From NCBI RefSeq assembly GCF_025144995.1, contig NZ_CP102250.1, positions 744,001 through 808,000 of the forward strand: a DNA stretch of 64,000 bases. Reading direction: 5' to 3'. Source of the stretch: Alistipes indistinctus YIT 12060. GTDB taxonomy: Bacteria > Bacteroidota > Bacteroidia > Bacteroidales > Rikenellaceae. Below are positions 1-9,351 of this stretch, piece after piece (the stretch's first letter is position 1; each line of letters starts with the position of its first letter). Below the pieces are notes generated by a model. That model had not been told where the DNA came from, did not search any database, and was given only the letters and a program-made list of their open reading frames with translations. A program made the translations under genes and the position numbers.

Positions 1-214
1 CGATCGAAGATTCCGCAGCCACAGCAGCCGACCGGACCTCCTTGCTATCTCCGTTTCCGGGAATACGGAGCTGGATGGTAAAGTCCGCAGAGACCGGAAC
101 ACCACCGCCCGTATCCTTAGTACACCCCGGTACCAGTACGCAAAATACGCACAGAAACACGGCGAGCTGCGCCAGAGGCTGCCGGAAAAATATGGTTAAG
201 GAGGATATTATCAT
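1..214 (-). CDS. Lipoprotein, last visible gene of the fimbrial operon (3' end outside window)
   Basis: An ATG at 214 opens a frame that stays open to the window edge, so only about 71 N-terminal residues are visible. They form a long hydrophobic signal peptide ending in a lipobox (LVPGC, Cys near residue 35) and then a polar segment, which indicates a surface lipoprotein. It starts 20 bp after the stop of the preceding fimbrillin-like gene in the same direction. Position and lipobox suggest another fimbrial subunit or tip protein, but no family motif is visible in this fragment, so the specific role is inference from context. Confidence 0.6.
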   Translation of the reverse strand, partial: MIISSLTIFFRQPLAQLAVFLCVFCVLVPGCTKDTGGGVPVSADFTIQLRIPGNGDSKEVRSAAVAAESSI

Positions 215-234
215 TTTTTCTGCCTTATATGGTT

Positions 235-1257
235 TCAGATACCGCTATGCTGATGGATTACGTCCCAATCCTCGACATGCAGCGTCGCATCCACCCGAAA
301 GGTGATCTGGGAAAGTGTGCAATAAAGTTTATAAATCGAATTGCGCCGGATCGTATTGTCGTAGCCCACCACCCCATCGCCCAGGGAAAAGGAGGGGTAT
401 GAAGCGGTATCGCCCTCCCAGTCAAGTTCCGTCAGGGTCATCCGGATGCGGTCTTCGGCCCGCGCGAACCGTTGCGCGGGCAGGTAATAGGAATAGACAA
501 GCTTGTAATCGCTTTTGTCCGTCACATCGGTTGCCGGTGAAAGCCTCAGCGGCGAAGTGCGGGTAATCGTGCGGACCGCTCCCGGAGGAGGCGTTACCTC
601 CCCGTCAGGAACAAAACATCCCATATCCGCACCCCGTTCCGCCGTCAGCGTAGAGGACGGTGTGACATCACAATTCACATAGGCGGAGGCCTCCGTACGC
701 AAATAGAGATCGACACGGGCAACGGCACGGTAAATATCGAGTGCCACGTCGTTGGGACCGTCCTCGGTGATCGTCACCTCATTACTCTCGCCGTACAGGG
801 GCAACATATAGGCTCCTGCCGTACCCGGCTGGTCGAGCGTGCTGACGCTCCGGTTCAGATCCATATAATCGGCCAGGGAAAACAGGACAGCCTGCAGCCC
901 GGCCGGGGTAGTCACATTTTCCAACGTCCCGGTCAGCGCCGCAGGCTCATTGACAACCGCACAGAAGGTTTTATGCCCTTTAACTTTGGCCTGCATCCGC
1001 ATTCCCTTTGCAATTGCGTCTTCACCGAAGAATTGCATCCGATCCAACTTATTTCCGTCGAAAATGTAAACGCGCACCGACTTGACAACGGCTTCGGAAG
1101 CGTTGAGCAATTGCTCGTCGTCCCCTGCGCCGGCCAAAGTGCGGATCGTTACGGGGACTTCATCCGGCGGAGAAGGAGGCAGCACAGTCTTCTTGGAGCA
1201 CGACAGTGCAAGGACCAGCATCAACGGCCATGCGTATCGGATCAGTTTTGTCGTCAT
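235..1257 (-). CDS. Fimbrillin-family lipoprotein (Mfa/FimA-like accessory or tip subunit)
   Basis: The likely start is the ATG at 1257, giving 340 residues that begin with a lipoprotein signal peptide (MTTKLIRYAWPLMLVLALSC, then SKK). A longer reading from 1347 would add 30 residues before the signal peptide and is less likely. The body has fimbrillin-like features: a VRVYIFDGN strand near the N-terminus, an AVARVDLYL strand in the middle, and a C-terminus ending WDVIHQHSGI that resembles the WTVVEQHAGI end of the major fimbrillin at 9352-10647. This suggests a homologous subunit that joins the pilus by strand exchange. Its place late in the operon fits a minor or tip subunit. Confidence 0.65.
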   Translation of the reverse strand: MTTKLIRYAWPLMLVLALSCSKKTVLPPSPPDEVPVTIRTLAGAGDDEQLLNASEAVVKSVRVYIFDGNKLDRMQFFGEDAIAKGMRMQAKVKGHKTFCAVVNEPAALTGTLENVTTPAGLQAVLFSLADYMDLNRSVSTLDQPGTAGAYMLPLYGESNEVTITEDGPNDVALDIYRAVARVDLYLRTEASAYVNCDVTPSSTLTAERGADMGCFVPDGEVTPPPGAVRTITRTSPLRLSPATDVTDKSDYKLVYSYYLPAQRFARAEDRIRMTLTELDWEGDTASYPSFSLGDGVVGYDNTIRRNSIYKLYCTLSQITFRVDATLHVEDWDVIHQHSGI

Positions 1258-1270
1258 TCTGTTTAATTTT

Positions 1271-1909
1271 TCAATATACCCGCTGTTGTCGGCGGAATAC
1301 ATACCGGATACCGGCACGGACATAAAGCCCGCGAAGCGAACCGACATGCATCACGGGCCACCGATTGGAGGCATACTGCCACGCACATGCCGCTTCGAAC
1401 CGCAAACGACCTCCGGAGACGGGGGCGAAACTGATACCGGCCTCCGGCATCACTACTCCGCCCCACGAACGGCCCCGGGAGGTATTAATCTGGTCGCCGG
1501 TGATCCGGAATTCCGCGTATTGGCCGCCAGCCGCAACTCCGATAAAAGGTTGCAGTTTCTGCTGCGGGGAAGCTCCCGGAAACCAGCGCAAATGTGCTGT
1601 AAGGGGAAGCAGGATCAGACGCCGGTCGGTAAATCCCGCCACGAGGTCCCCGTCATAAAAGTCACTGGTGACACCGCTTTCATCTCCCCGGGTGTAACCG
1701 ATACCGGCACCGACAGAGAAGGTTTTTGAAATGCGCCAATCCCATTCCGCAGCGGGAGCAATACAAGCTGCCCGGGCCAGGAAACTGCCCCCGGAAGGCA
1801 TCCATACCCCCCAATGCAGCGCCAGGGAATGAGACCGGCTCTCCTGGGCGCACAGCGTACACGCTCCCAGGAGAATACCGACACAGAGAAACAGCTGAAA
1901 GCATCTCAT
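1271..1909 (-). CDS. Small outer-membrane beta-barrel protein
   Basis: 212 residues with a cleavable signal peptide (ends LCAQ) followed by alternating amphipathic strands: SLALHWGVWMPSG, FSVGAGIGYTRG, LLPLTAHLRWFPG, FIGVAAGGQYAEF and a final GLYVRAGIRYVFRR. This pattern is typical of an 8- to 10-stranded outer-membrane barrel of the PorT/OmpW-like kind. It lies 11 bp after the stop of the large Calx-beta gene and just before a fimbrillin-like gene, so it is probably co-expressed with the fimbriae. No catalytic motif is visible, and the role (assembly or anchoring) is inferred from position. Confidence 0.6.
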   Translation of the reverse strand: MRCFQLFLCVGILLGACTLCAQESRSHSLALHWGVWMPSGGSFLARAACIAPAAEWDWRISKTFSVGAGIGYTRGDESGVTSDFYDGDLVAGFTDRRLILLPLTAHLRWFPGASPQQKLQPFIGVAAGGQYAEFRITGDQINTSRGRSWGGVVMPEAGISFAPVSGGRLRFEAACAWQYASNRWPVMHVGSLRGLYVRAGIRYVFRRQQRVY

Positions 1910-1920
1910 CTCCGAACGAA

Positions 1921-4389
1921 TTATTTGTTTACAACAATGTTAAACCCAGCCATTGCTTTGTCCGGAGCAACGGATATCTTACCTGCATCGGCACCGGCTT
2001 CAACGCCATTAAGTTTGACGGCTACCCTGCGCACCTCGGAATCGGGAGAGAAAAGCACCATTCCGTCGATATTGACCGTACTGCTTTTGTCATCTCCCCA
2101 GATACGCAAGTCGTGCAGGTTCGTCAATACGAAGTCTTCACCCAACCGGGCAGTGCCGGAAGCGTCGACGGCCGCGTCGATCAGGATATCGCCGCCACTG
2201 CAGTTGGTCTGCAACGCGCCGTCCCTAGCCCGAAGCAACGACACTTTGAAGAATCCGGACACGACATTGTTCTTCCGTCCGAAATCACCCAGCGATTCGA
2301 TCGCCAGTAGAGCCGGTTGGTCGTACAACAGTCCTTTGCAACTCAATGCCGGACTGCCGAAAGAGATATCCGTATCGCTCATCGCATAGATATGATTGAA
2401 ATCGACCACGACGGTCTTGACCGATTCGTAACGGGTATCCTCTTTGGTCGCCACAGCATACTGGGCGCTGTGCATATCGGGTTTGATAACCAGCCGGGGG
2501 AACCGGCCCATATCGAAATCGAGTTTGTCGGCCGTTCCTTTGCCATAGGTACCATCGATAACGATATTGGCATGAGTGGCATTGGTAAGCGGAGTCCCGT
2601 TCGTCTTGAAAATGCCCAATTCATAGACGATATCCTGTTGTCCTTCAAGACCCGGTTTGGTCGCAACCATTTTAACAAGGGCCGGCTGGTCCTTGATCAG
2701 GGCCTGGCTCGAAGCACGGATCAGGTAACTGTTGGTCACATTCGCAAGATCCAGATTGAAAGTGCGGCTCCCCTCCAGCAAATCATTGGCGTTGATAGGA
2801 ACTTCGACGGAGAATTTATTTAGGTAACGGTCGCTACCGTCCGTCGAAGGCACGAAAGAGAGCGTTCCCGCTACAGGATCGTAATTGACTCCTTCGGAAG
2901 CCGTTACAGGACGGGTTTTGTAATCGACCGTAACAGGCAACGGAGCGCCTTCAGGAGTGAAAGCGTAACCCGAAAGAGTCACCGTAAAAGTGGCCGTAGT
3001 GTTCCCCATGATCGGTTTATTGACCTGAATATCGCTGACATATACCCCGTAAGCCAATTTGATGATTTGGCTGCCGTCACCGAGGAATACCGCCTCGCCG
3101 TTGGCCGGTAAGGTCACCGCCTGAAATTGGGTCACGGTGTTCTCCACGACATAACGGTCAAAAAGCAGTTCGCCGAAAGACGAAAGCATACTCAACCTGC
3201 CCATTGCCGGACTAGCCATTAGCAGATCGCCGTTACCGTTGATACGAAGTTCGGTGTAAGCCGCCGATGTATTTTTTTCATACAGCCGGCGCCCCTCGTT
3301 CGAGAATTTCACAACTTTTCCCCGGGAGGTCGAACGGTCGTAAAGGGTGATAATAGAGGTCTGCGAACCGGGATCTTGCGTCATCCCGGTAATCACCCCG
3401 TTGTCGACATAGGATGTTAATTCCGTCCCATCCGGGCGTAACTGAGCGTAATAAGAGTTCGAAAGGTCGTTGCCTCCGACCATAATCACCCCGGAGGGAG
3501 ATACGATCAGTTGGTCGAGCTTCGTATCCACGGATGTGGGAACGATCTGTTTCTGATAGACGATATCGCCCTCGGGACGTATCTTGATCAACGCGCCGCC
3601 CGTTTTCTGGCCCTCGCCCACGAGATAAAGATCACCTTCGACCGTCGAAACCATTTTTTCGATGCGGAACGTGCGGTCGGGAAGCTGCGTAATGAAGTAA
3701 CGTTTTCCCCGCTCGTCGAGCCTTACCACACAACTGCCCTCGTTGTCTTCGGAGGAAAAAGCCGCATGGATATACTCGGTGGAGCTGCCCAGCACGTTCA
3801 GCCCGGCACAAACCTCCCCGGCTGTCGGGATGTAGTTGTAGAGTTGCTGACCGGATGGGGAAACCTTGCAGACAAAAGGTTTGCGGGTACCGTCCACAGC
3901 CGGTGAATCGCCTCCGAGAATCAGGCTGCCGTCAGCCAGCCGACGTCCCTCTGTCACACGGGAACCCTCGATACCCACACGGGCATCCTGTTCGACCGCG
4001 CCTTTCGACGTAAGGACGATAGCCCGGCCTGTGCCCATTGTACCGTTGCGCTGTGCGCGCTGAGACAGCGTGCAACTCCCGACCAGCAGGATTTCACCGT
4101 CCTGCAACGGGAATATTCCTGCGATCTTTGTAAAGTCCCCGTCCGGGAATTTACGTGAGAGAATGCTTTCGCCGTGACGGTCGAACCAAGAGAGGATGGG
4201 CCGGGAACCGCTCTCCCCGACAGCAACGACATCGCCGTTATTAAAGTCCGCACAAATCATTTTGTAATGGATCTCCTCGCCGTAAGAGCGGTTGTAAACG
4301 ACGGGCATAAATTGCGCCTGTACACGGGTGGCAAAAAAAACCGCGACCACCACACAAAGCGCCCTGAAGATGTTCTTTCCTGTTTCCAT
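1921..4389 (-). CDS. Large exported protein with beta-propeller-like repeats and a Calx-beta domain
   Basis: 822 residues starting with a signal peptide (MRNA-strand ATG at 4389; cleavage after RVQAQ). Residues about 30-430 repeat a pattern of short beta strands with Gly/Asp turns (for example VVAVGESG, ILLVGSCT, LILGGDSP, LYLVGEGQ, VIMVGGND), as in a beta-propeller. Residues about 460-570 fit a Calx-beta domain (VDYKTRPVTASEGVNYDP, then LEGSRTFNLDLAN), and a second related block follows to about 800. Calx-beta domains bind calcium and mediate adhesion in many surface proteins. The ending FNIVVNK lacks an obvious type IX sorting domain. It sits between the OmpA-like and beta-barrel genes, which suggests a surface adhesin or scaffold displayed with the fimbriae. 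Confidence 0.6.
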   Translation of the reverse strand: METGKNIFRALCVVVAVFFATRVQAQFMPVVYNRSYGEEIHYKMICADFNNGDVVAVGESGSRPILSWFDRHGESILSRKFPDGDFTKIAGIFPLQDGEILLVGSCTLSQRAQRNGTMGTGRAIVLTSKGAVEQDARVGIEGSRVTEGRRLADGSLILGGDSPAVDGTRKPFVCKVSPSGQQLYNYIPTAGEVCAGLNVLGSSTEYIHAAFSSEDNEGSCVVRLDERGKRYFITQLPDRTFRIEKMVSTVEGDLYLVGEGQKTGGALIKIRPEGDIVYQKQIVPTSVDTKLDQLIVSPSGVIMVGGNDLSNSYYAQLRPDGTELTSYVDNGVITGMTQDPGSQTSIITLYDRSTSRGKVVKFSNEGRRLYEKNTSAAYTELRINGNGDLLMASPAMGRLSMLSSFGELLFDRYVVENTVTQFQAVTLPANGEAVFLGDGSQIIKLAYGVYVSDIQVNKPIMGNTTATFTVTLSGYAFTPEGAPLPVTVDYKTRPVTASEGVNYDPVAGTLSFVPSTDGSDRYLNKFSVEVPINANDLLEGSRTFNLDLANVTNSYLIRASSQALIKDQPALVKMVATKPGLEGQQDIVYELGIFKTNGTPLTNATHANIVIDGTYGKGTADKLDFDMGRFPRLVIKPDMHSAQYAVATKEDTRYESVKTVVVDFNHIYAMSDTDISFGSPALSCKGLLYDQPALLAIESLGDFGRKNNVVSGFFKVSLLRARDGALQTNCSGGDILIDAAVDASGTARLGEDFVLTNLHDLRIWGDDKSSTVNIDGMVLFSPDSEVRRVAVKLNGVEAGADAGKISVAPDKAMAGFNIVVNK

Positions 4390-4421
4390 AGTATTTAATT
4401 TTCTGATCTATCTGAATTCCA

Positions 4422-6374
4422 TTACATTTGCTTTTTCACAATCACATCGACACGCCGGGCTTTCCGTGTCACCTCAATCTGTTCCTGAAAAGTCAGCTTC
4501 ATCGGAGACCGTTTTATTTCCGAATGCCCGAGACCCGGATACCGGGATTCCTTTTTCTGGAGCGCCTCGATAAAATCGGATACCGGGACTTTTTGTTTGC
4601 CCCTGCCTTCGGGATAAAGGACTGGTTTTGCTCCCTGATCGGAAAGAAATTCAGCCACAGTCATCGCCCGCTGCCGGGATAACTTCAGGTTGTATTTCTC
4701 GGTTCCGAATTCATCGGCATAACCGATTACCGATATCGCATTCAAGTCGTTGAATCCCATAGTTTCCACCACATTTCTAAGATTCTCCCGCGCCTCATCG
4801 CTGAGCCCGCTGCTGTTGAAGTCGAAATAGACGCTCACGAGCAGATCCCCGGCCGAGGGCAACGGATAAATCAGCGACTGGCGCACTTCCGTCTCGAAAC
4901 TTTCCGTGTTGCTGTTCCCCAGTCCCGAAATCAAATTGAGGTTTCCCACCATGGCGGAATATTCGGCTGAAACACCGATAGCCGACTCACTGCTCAGCGG
5001 AGAGATCGTATTGTCGAACGAATAGATATCATCCTTACCGGCGGCTCCCCGGCGGTCCGATATGAAATAGCCTTCGGTGCCGTCAAAGAAAATTCCGAAA
5101 TCGTTGTAGACGGTATTTACCGGAAAAAGATAATGGAACAGCGTACCCGGCACCAGTACGTCGTTTATGAAACTCATTCGGTAAATATCATAGCCGCCGA
5201 ATCCCTCCATGCCATTCGAAGCAAAATAGAGGGCGTCGCCCACGACGCGGGGATATATCTCGTCTCCTTCGGTATTGACGTCACTCCCCATATTGACGGG
5301 ATCGCTCCATTGTTGCTGTCGCGGATCCCAATGCGTTTCATAGAGATCCATTCCTCCGTAGCCTCCGGCCCGGTCGGAAGAGAACAGCAACGACCGTCCG
5401 TCGTCATAGAATGCAGGATGACCGTAGGAACTCCCCTCCTGGTTGGCGAACAACGGCAGGAAATCGCTCCAGCGTTTACGCACGTCATCGTAACGCGAAT
5501 AGTAGAGTTGGTTAACGAATAACCCGGCATCGCTGTCGGTCGAAACGATACGATCCGTACGGCGATAAACCAATGCCGTGGCGACCATGGTTTTACCGTC
5601 CGGACTAAACGCCACAGGACCACTTTGCAACTCCCTGGGAATTAAACGAAACGCTTCAGGAACCGTGCCCTCGTACAACGAGAAGAACTGGGTCCTGTGG
5701 TAATAAATCTTCAGCGGGTCCTGTATCCGCCCCCGGCTGACCGCGTAAAAAGGTTTGCCTTCCCACTCCCCGAGCCAGTATTCGGCTAAAGGGGTATCCA
5801 AACGCAACAGGTTCACCCGGTAATCCGCATCTCCGCGTCCGTAATAGTGCTGGACATCGGACAACGATGCCAGCGTATTGAGATAACGTTGGTTGTTGGA
5901 ATAAGGTTGGCGGAATGCGAAACCACGCGCCACGATTTCGGCCTGTTGGTCATCTCCGAGGCGGCGGAGCGCATCAATATAAAAACAGACATCATTAACA
6001 GTCAACAATGTATCATTTACATCACAGACATCCTTATAATAAATCACGGCCTGCTCCGGCTCCTGCAACAACATATAGTTCCTCGCAATTTTCAGGGCCA
6101 GGCGGCTGCGATCCCCGAAAAGTTTGCGCCGTTGCTCCATATTGAGCCTTTCATTGCTGCACATCTCGTTCATGCGGTTATAAGCCCTTTTGTAAGCCGC
6201 CATGGCCCGCTGGGGATTTCCCTTGATGAAATTCAGGTCGGCGGAACGTTCGACCCGTCCTTCGCGGCGCTGCCCCTCCTGTTCCGCTGCATCGTTCCGG
6301 ATGCCGTATACAGTACCCGCCAGCAGTACTCCGAGCAAAAACAGGAACAGTTGTTTTGTGTTTGTTGTATTCAT
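4422..6374 (-). CDS. OmpA-family protein with PD40/WD40-like repeats
   Basis: 650 residues with a signal peptide, an N-terminal helical region resembling TPR repeats (about 45-200), then four PD40-type repeats: SPDGKTMVATA, DDGRSLLFSSDRAGGYGGMD, GDALYFASNGMEGFGGYD and DGTEGYFISDRRGAAGKDD (about 245-455). The C-terminus (about 514-650) is an OmpA/MotB peptidoglycan-binding domain: VYFDFNSSGLSDEAR, then GYADEFGTEKYNLKLSRQRA and a final RKARRVDVIV. The protein should stand in the outer membrane or periplasm and bind peptidoglycan. It is 47 bp downstream of the DUF3575 gene and probably anchors the fimbrial complex to the cell wall. Confidence 0.8.
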   Translation of the reverse strand: MNTTNTKQLFLFLLGVLLAGTVYGIRNDAAEQEGQRREGRVERSADLNFIKGNPQRAMAAYKRAYNRMNEMCSNERLNMEQRRKLFGDRSRLALKIARNYMLLQEPEQAVIYYKDVCDVNDTLLTVNDVCFYIDALRRLGDDQQAEIVARGFAFRQPYSNNQRYLNTLASLSDVQHYYGRGDADYRVNLLRLDTPLAEYWLGEWEGKPFYAVSRGRIQDPLKIYYHRTQFFSLYEGTVPEAFRLIPRELQSGPVAFSPDGKTMVATALVYRRTDRIVSTDSDAGLFVNQLYYSRYDDVRKRWSDFLPLFANQEGSSYGHPAFYDDGRSLLFSSDRAGGYGGMDLYETHWDPRQQQWSDPVNMGSDVNTEGDEIYPRVVGDALYFASNGMEGFGGYDIYRMSFINDVLVPGTLFHYLFPVNTVYNDFGIFFDGTEGYFISDRRGAAGKDDIYSFDNTISPLSSESAIGVSAEYSAMVGNLNLISGLGNSNTESFETEVRQSLIYPLPSAGDLLVSVYFDFNSSGLSDEARENLRNVVETMGFNDLNAISVIGYADEFGTEKYNLKLSRQRAMTVAEFLSDQGAKPVLYPEGRGKQKVPVSDFIEALQKKESRYPGLGHSEIKRSPMKLTFQEQIEVTRKARRVDVIVKKQM

Positions 6375-6383
6375 GATACCAAA

Positions 6384-6977
6384 TTATCTGAAGAGGTTAT
6401 AGACCAGATGTACGCCGAATTTCGTGGGTCCGAACCAGGCCCGGGTATCCTTGAGTTCCAGCGGATAGTCGGCCCATTCGCCGCCAAGTTGGTATTTATC
6501 GTATTGCAGATGTGCATACCCCAGCCCCAGGTTCAGGTCCAGGCGAAAGCGCTTCGACAGGTAAAATTTGTATCCGAGCGACAAACCGGCGGAAATGCCC
6601 CACCCCTTGTACCGGTAACTTTCCCGCTCTTCACCCCGCCAAAATCCGATATTGAAATTCCCGGCTTCGACATAAGGACCCAGGTAGAAACCGTCATACA
6701 TATTGTTGGTATAATAGTAGCGCGGTTTGACGTAATACCGCAAATCGGCACTGCCGACCAGCGCCCGGAGCACCTCCTCATGTTTTTTGAACATATAAGG
6801 CATCCAAAGTATATCGAGATTCGTCGTGAATTGCTGGCTCACCGTAAATTCCATTCCGACATTGGGGGTACCAACCAGCAACAGCGGGACATTGGTTTTG
6901 ATCGCCTGCGCTTTCACCGCGGGTGCCGCGAGAACCAGCACGAGGCCCAGCACCAGTATTCGTATTGTTCTTTTCAT
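6384..6977 (-). CDS. DUF3575-family outer-membrane protein
   Basis: 197 residues with a signal peptide (ends AVKAQ) and the sequence typical of DUF3575 proteins of Bacteroidales: AIKTNVPLLLVGTPNVGMEF near the mature N-terminus, LRYYVKPRYYY, GFYLGPYVEAG, GISAGLSLGYKFYLSKRFRLDLNLGLGY and a final GVHLVYNLFR. The strand pattern suggests a small barrel. Family members commonly sit with Mfa/FimB fimbrial genes, as here between an anchor-like lipoprotein and the OmpA-like gene. The biochemical role of the family is not known to me. Confidence 0.8.
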   Translation of the reverse strand: MKRTIRILVLGLVLVLAAPAVKAQAIKTNVPLLLVGTPNVGMEFTVSQQFTTNLDILWMPYMFKKHEEVLRALVGSADLRYYVKPRYYYTNNMYDGFYLGPYVEAGNFNIGFWRGEERESYRYKGWGISAGLSLGYKFYLSKRFRLDLNLGLGYAHLQYDKYQLGGEWADYPLELKDTRAWFGPTKFGVHLVYNLFR

Positions 6978-7011
6978 CAGACTGTGGTTTATATTTTAGG
7001 TACCGATCGAG

Positions 7012-7968
7012 TTACATGGGCGTTATATCCCCGGGATGCATGCCTTCCCAGCCGACGAGACTGATCCCGGTGATCGTGAAACCTTTGTATTCAAATTTAA
7101 GGGTGTGGCGTGGACGCAGGTAAACTTTGCCCGAAACGGTCGCTCCGTTTTCGTCCACCGGATCTGATATTTCATCCGAGAAGTGTCCGATTACCGCCTC
7201 CCCTGCATAGAACAGCACGTCGAGTTTAAGCGGCGTGAGTTCACTTTCCGCCCCATCAAGGCGGGTGCCCGACGAAGGCAGGTACATGTCCTGGAAAGAA
7301 TGAGTGACCGCCCGCTGACCTCCGACAGCATAGGAGACCAGCGTGTAGTCATCCGGCGACTCATCGCCGAAGAGGCCGTTAAATCCCAGCCGGGTGGACA
7401 AGCCGGTGTAACGTATATCTATGCGGGTGACCTGGGCGGGAAGATCGCGAAATTCGTGAACGATTGTTCCGGTGTAAAGCTGGCCCCCGTTGATGTCTAT
7501 GGTATGTTGATTCTGTGAATCGGGATGCCCGATGGGATAAAGCATCAATTGGCATTGCAGGACGCGCAACGGACCGCACGGGCCGAACGCGTGCTCGGTT
7601 TGCGGTACAAGTGGCGCGGAAATGTAAGAATCGGCCAACGGCAATCCCTCGCTCATTTGCATGTTGCCGGTCTGGGCAAAAGCGGTGAGGGTACATGGAC
7701 CCGGTTGCAGCTTGAAGCGAAGGATACCGTTTTGCATCAGTTCATTTTTGTCGAACGGCGCCGATACTTTCCTTGTGATCAAGTGGTTGCCACTTTCACC
7801 ATGGAAAACGGCGGTGAAATCCGGAATCGAACCCTTTTGGATTTCAGGGACATAAAGCCAACAGTTATTTTCGTCCAGGAAATAATCGTTCGTACACGAC
7901 ACCGCCGTGTACGACAGCAGCATCACGCCGGCAACCATTCGGATGTATCTGGACAGGTGGCAACTCAT
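7012..7968 (-). CDS. FimB/Mfa2-like fimbrial anchor lipoprotein
   Basis: The chosen start is the ATG at 7968; an in-frame TTG two codons upstream is the only earlier option. The 318-residue product has a signal peptide ending in a lipobox (SYTAVSC) and then DENNCWLYVPEIQKG, GILRFKLQPGPCTLTAFAQ and LDVLFYAGEAV, the kind of layout seen in FimB/Mfa2 anchors that fix the pilus base in the outer membrane and set its length. It follows two fimbrillin genes, as mfa2 follows mfa1 in Porphyromonas. The family call rests on motif resemblance and gene order. Confidence 0.6.
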   Translation of the reverse strand: MSCHLSRYIRMVAGVMLLSYTAVSCTNDYFLDENNCWLYVPEIQKGSIPDFTAVFHGESGNHLITRKVSAPFDKNELMQNGILRFKLQPGPCTLTAFAQTGNMQMSEGLPLADSYISAPLVPQTEHAFGPCGPLRVLQCQLMLYPIGHPDSQNQHTIDINGGQLYTGTIVHEFRDLPAQVTRIDIRYTGLSTRLGFNGLFGDESPDDYTLVSYAVGGQRAVTHSFQDMYLPSSGTRLDGAESELTPLKLDVLFYAGEAVIGHFSDEISDPVDENGATVSGKVYLRPRHTLKFEYKGFTITGISLVGWEGMHPGDITPM

Positions 7969-8068
7969 GTTCAATCATTTAAAAGTGGATGTGCCTTTCG
8001 ACCCCGGCACTGGGAAAGTAAAAAGTAGGAGGCGCTATCCCCGTGACGGGACAGCGTCTCCAAACCTG

Positions 8069-9322
8069 TTAGAGAGGAATCGTTTGGGAAATGATGTTTC
8101 CCCAATCAGCCAAATTCACCTGAATTGTAACGGGTGCATAAAATCCGACATCGGGAATACCCGGTTCGTCAGGATCGTCGATCCACTTCCCTGCGCTCTC
8201 CAGGGGAAGCGTCACCTCGAGGATGTTGTTGGCCGTCACACCTACGTTCACGGCGCCGCTCCAGGCTACGCGACCGCCGCTACTGCCCAAAGGCTGATTG
8301 GGTGCTTTGCCCAGAGGCACATAACCTGCCGGGGCCTTGCCGATCAGCACGACATCGAATTTTTCCGCACTGACGGTACCGCCGCCCGGGAGCATCAGAA
8401 TATCTTTCCACAGGGTTACGTGTTCACCGGCATTGAGGATCGATTTGCCCGCACCGACCTGGTAACCGTCTGCCGCGGTCGGTTCCGTCGTCCGGAACGC
8501 TCCTTTGGTATAGAGCACAGCCGTTTCACGCTTCGGCGAGGCGTAGGTTACCGTACCGTCGGGACGCAGGCTGATCCCGGAGCGACGAATCCGGAAACTG
8601 GCCTCGGGAGCGGTAAAGCTCACCTGGTCGTTGCCATTGGCATGCTGGTCGATTCGAACGCGCATCAGGCTCACGGCACGCGTCAGATTGAAAACGGGCA
8701 GCGTGTTATTTTGATCCGCAACCACGGCAATATTCGGCTGCTTGGCCAGGAATATCTCCGCGGGTTCCGAATAGCCCGTAGAATTAGCCTCCGGATCGGG
8801 ATGGGCAACGTCATAGGTCGGCTTGTCCGTTGCGTAAGCGGGATTCACCACCAGGTCCATCAGCAGGGCGCTGATCGCCCGGCCTTTGACATTCGAGGCA
8901 TTCCAACCCTCTGCGGGCTTAATGGATGCGGTCTGCTGGGAATTGGCGATCACGTAAACATCATATTTCGATCCTCCTGTATTGGCGACGATATTGGTGA
9001 ATGTGACCGTCTGCACTGCACCGTCGTTGGAGGTGGGAACCGGCGTGATGTTACGCGCATCCTTGACCCTGCTGGTGGTCTGGTCTACAAACAGGATCAG
9101 CAGATCCTTGATATTGCGGGACCAGGAGGTCGTAGGAAGGGTCGTTGAGGGCGTATAATCGGCCTTAGATTCCGGAGCCGGGTCCTTTGCGAACCCGAAC
9201 GACACGGTAACCTTGCCCCCCTGGGCATCGTCCGGCCCCGGCGGGTCGCCCCCCTTGTTACAGGAGAGCAGACCCAGCGAGAGGACGAATGCGCAAACAG
9301 TTATTTTGAATGCATGTTTCAT
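8069..9322 (-). CDS. Fimbrillin-family lipoprotein (second pilus subunit)
   Basis: 417 residues with a lipoprotein signal peptide (MKHAFKITVCAFVLSLGLLSC) and an N-terminal fimbrillin-like domain: KVTVSFGFAKDPAPESKADYTP, IKDLLILFVD, KYDVYVIANSQQ and, later, NLTRAVSLMRVRIDQHANG. FimA/Mfa1-type subunits are exported as lipoproteins and then cleaved at an Arg or Lys in the first strand; several basic residues lie in the right region, but the cleavage point cannot be fixed. It starts 29 bp after the stop of the Mfa1-like gene and is likely an accessory shaft or adaptor subunit. Confidence 0.65.
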   Translation of the reverse strand: MKHAFKITVCAFVLSLGLLSCNKGGDPPGPDDAQGGKVTVSFGFAKDPAPESKADYTPSTTLPTTSWSRNIKDLLILFVDQTTSRVKDARNITPVPTSNDGAVQTVTFTNIVANTGGSKYDVYVIANSQQTASIKPAEGWNASNVKGRAISALLMDLVVNPAYATDKPTYDVAHPDPEANSTGYSEPAEIFLAKQPNIAVVADQNNTLPVFNLTRAVSLMRVRIDQHANGNDQVSFTAPEASFRIRRSGISLRPDGTVTYASPKRETAVLYTKGAFRTTEPTAADGYQVGAGKSILNAGEHVTLWKDILMLPGGGTVSAEKFDVVLIGKAPAGYVPLGKAPNQPLGSSGGRVAWSGAVNVGVTANNILEVTLPLESAGKWIDDPDEPGIPDVGFYAPVTIQVNLADWGNIISQTIPL

Positions 9323-9351
9323 ATCACAGATAAGATTGGGAATCGTTACGC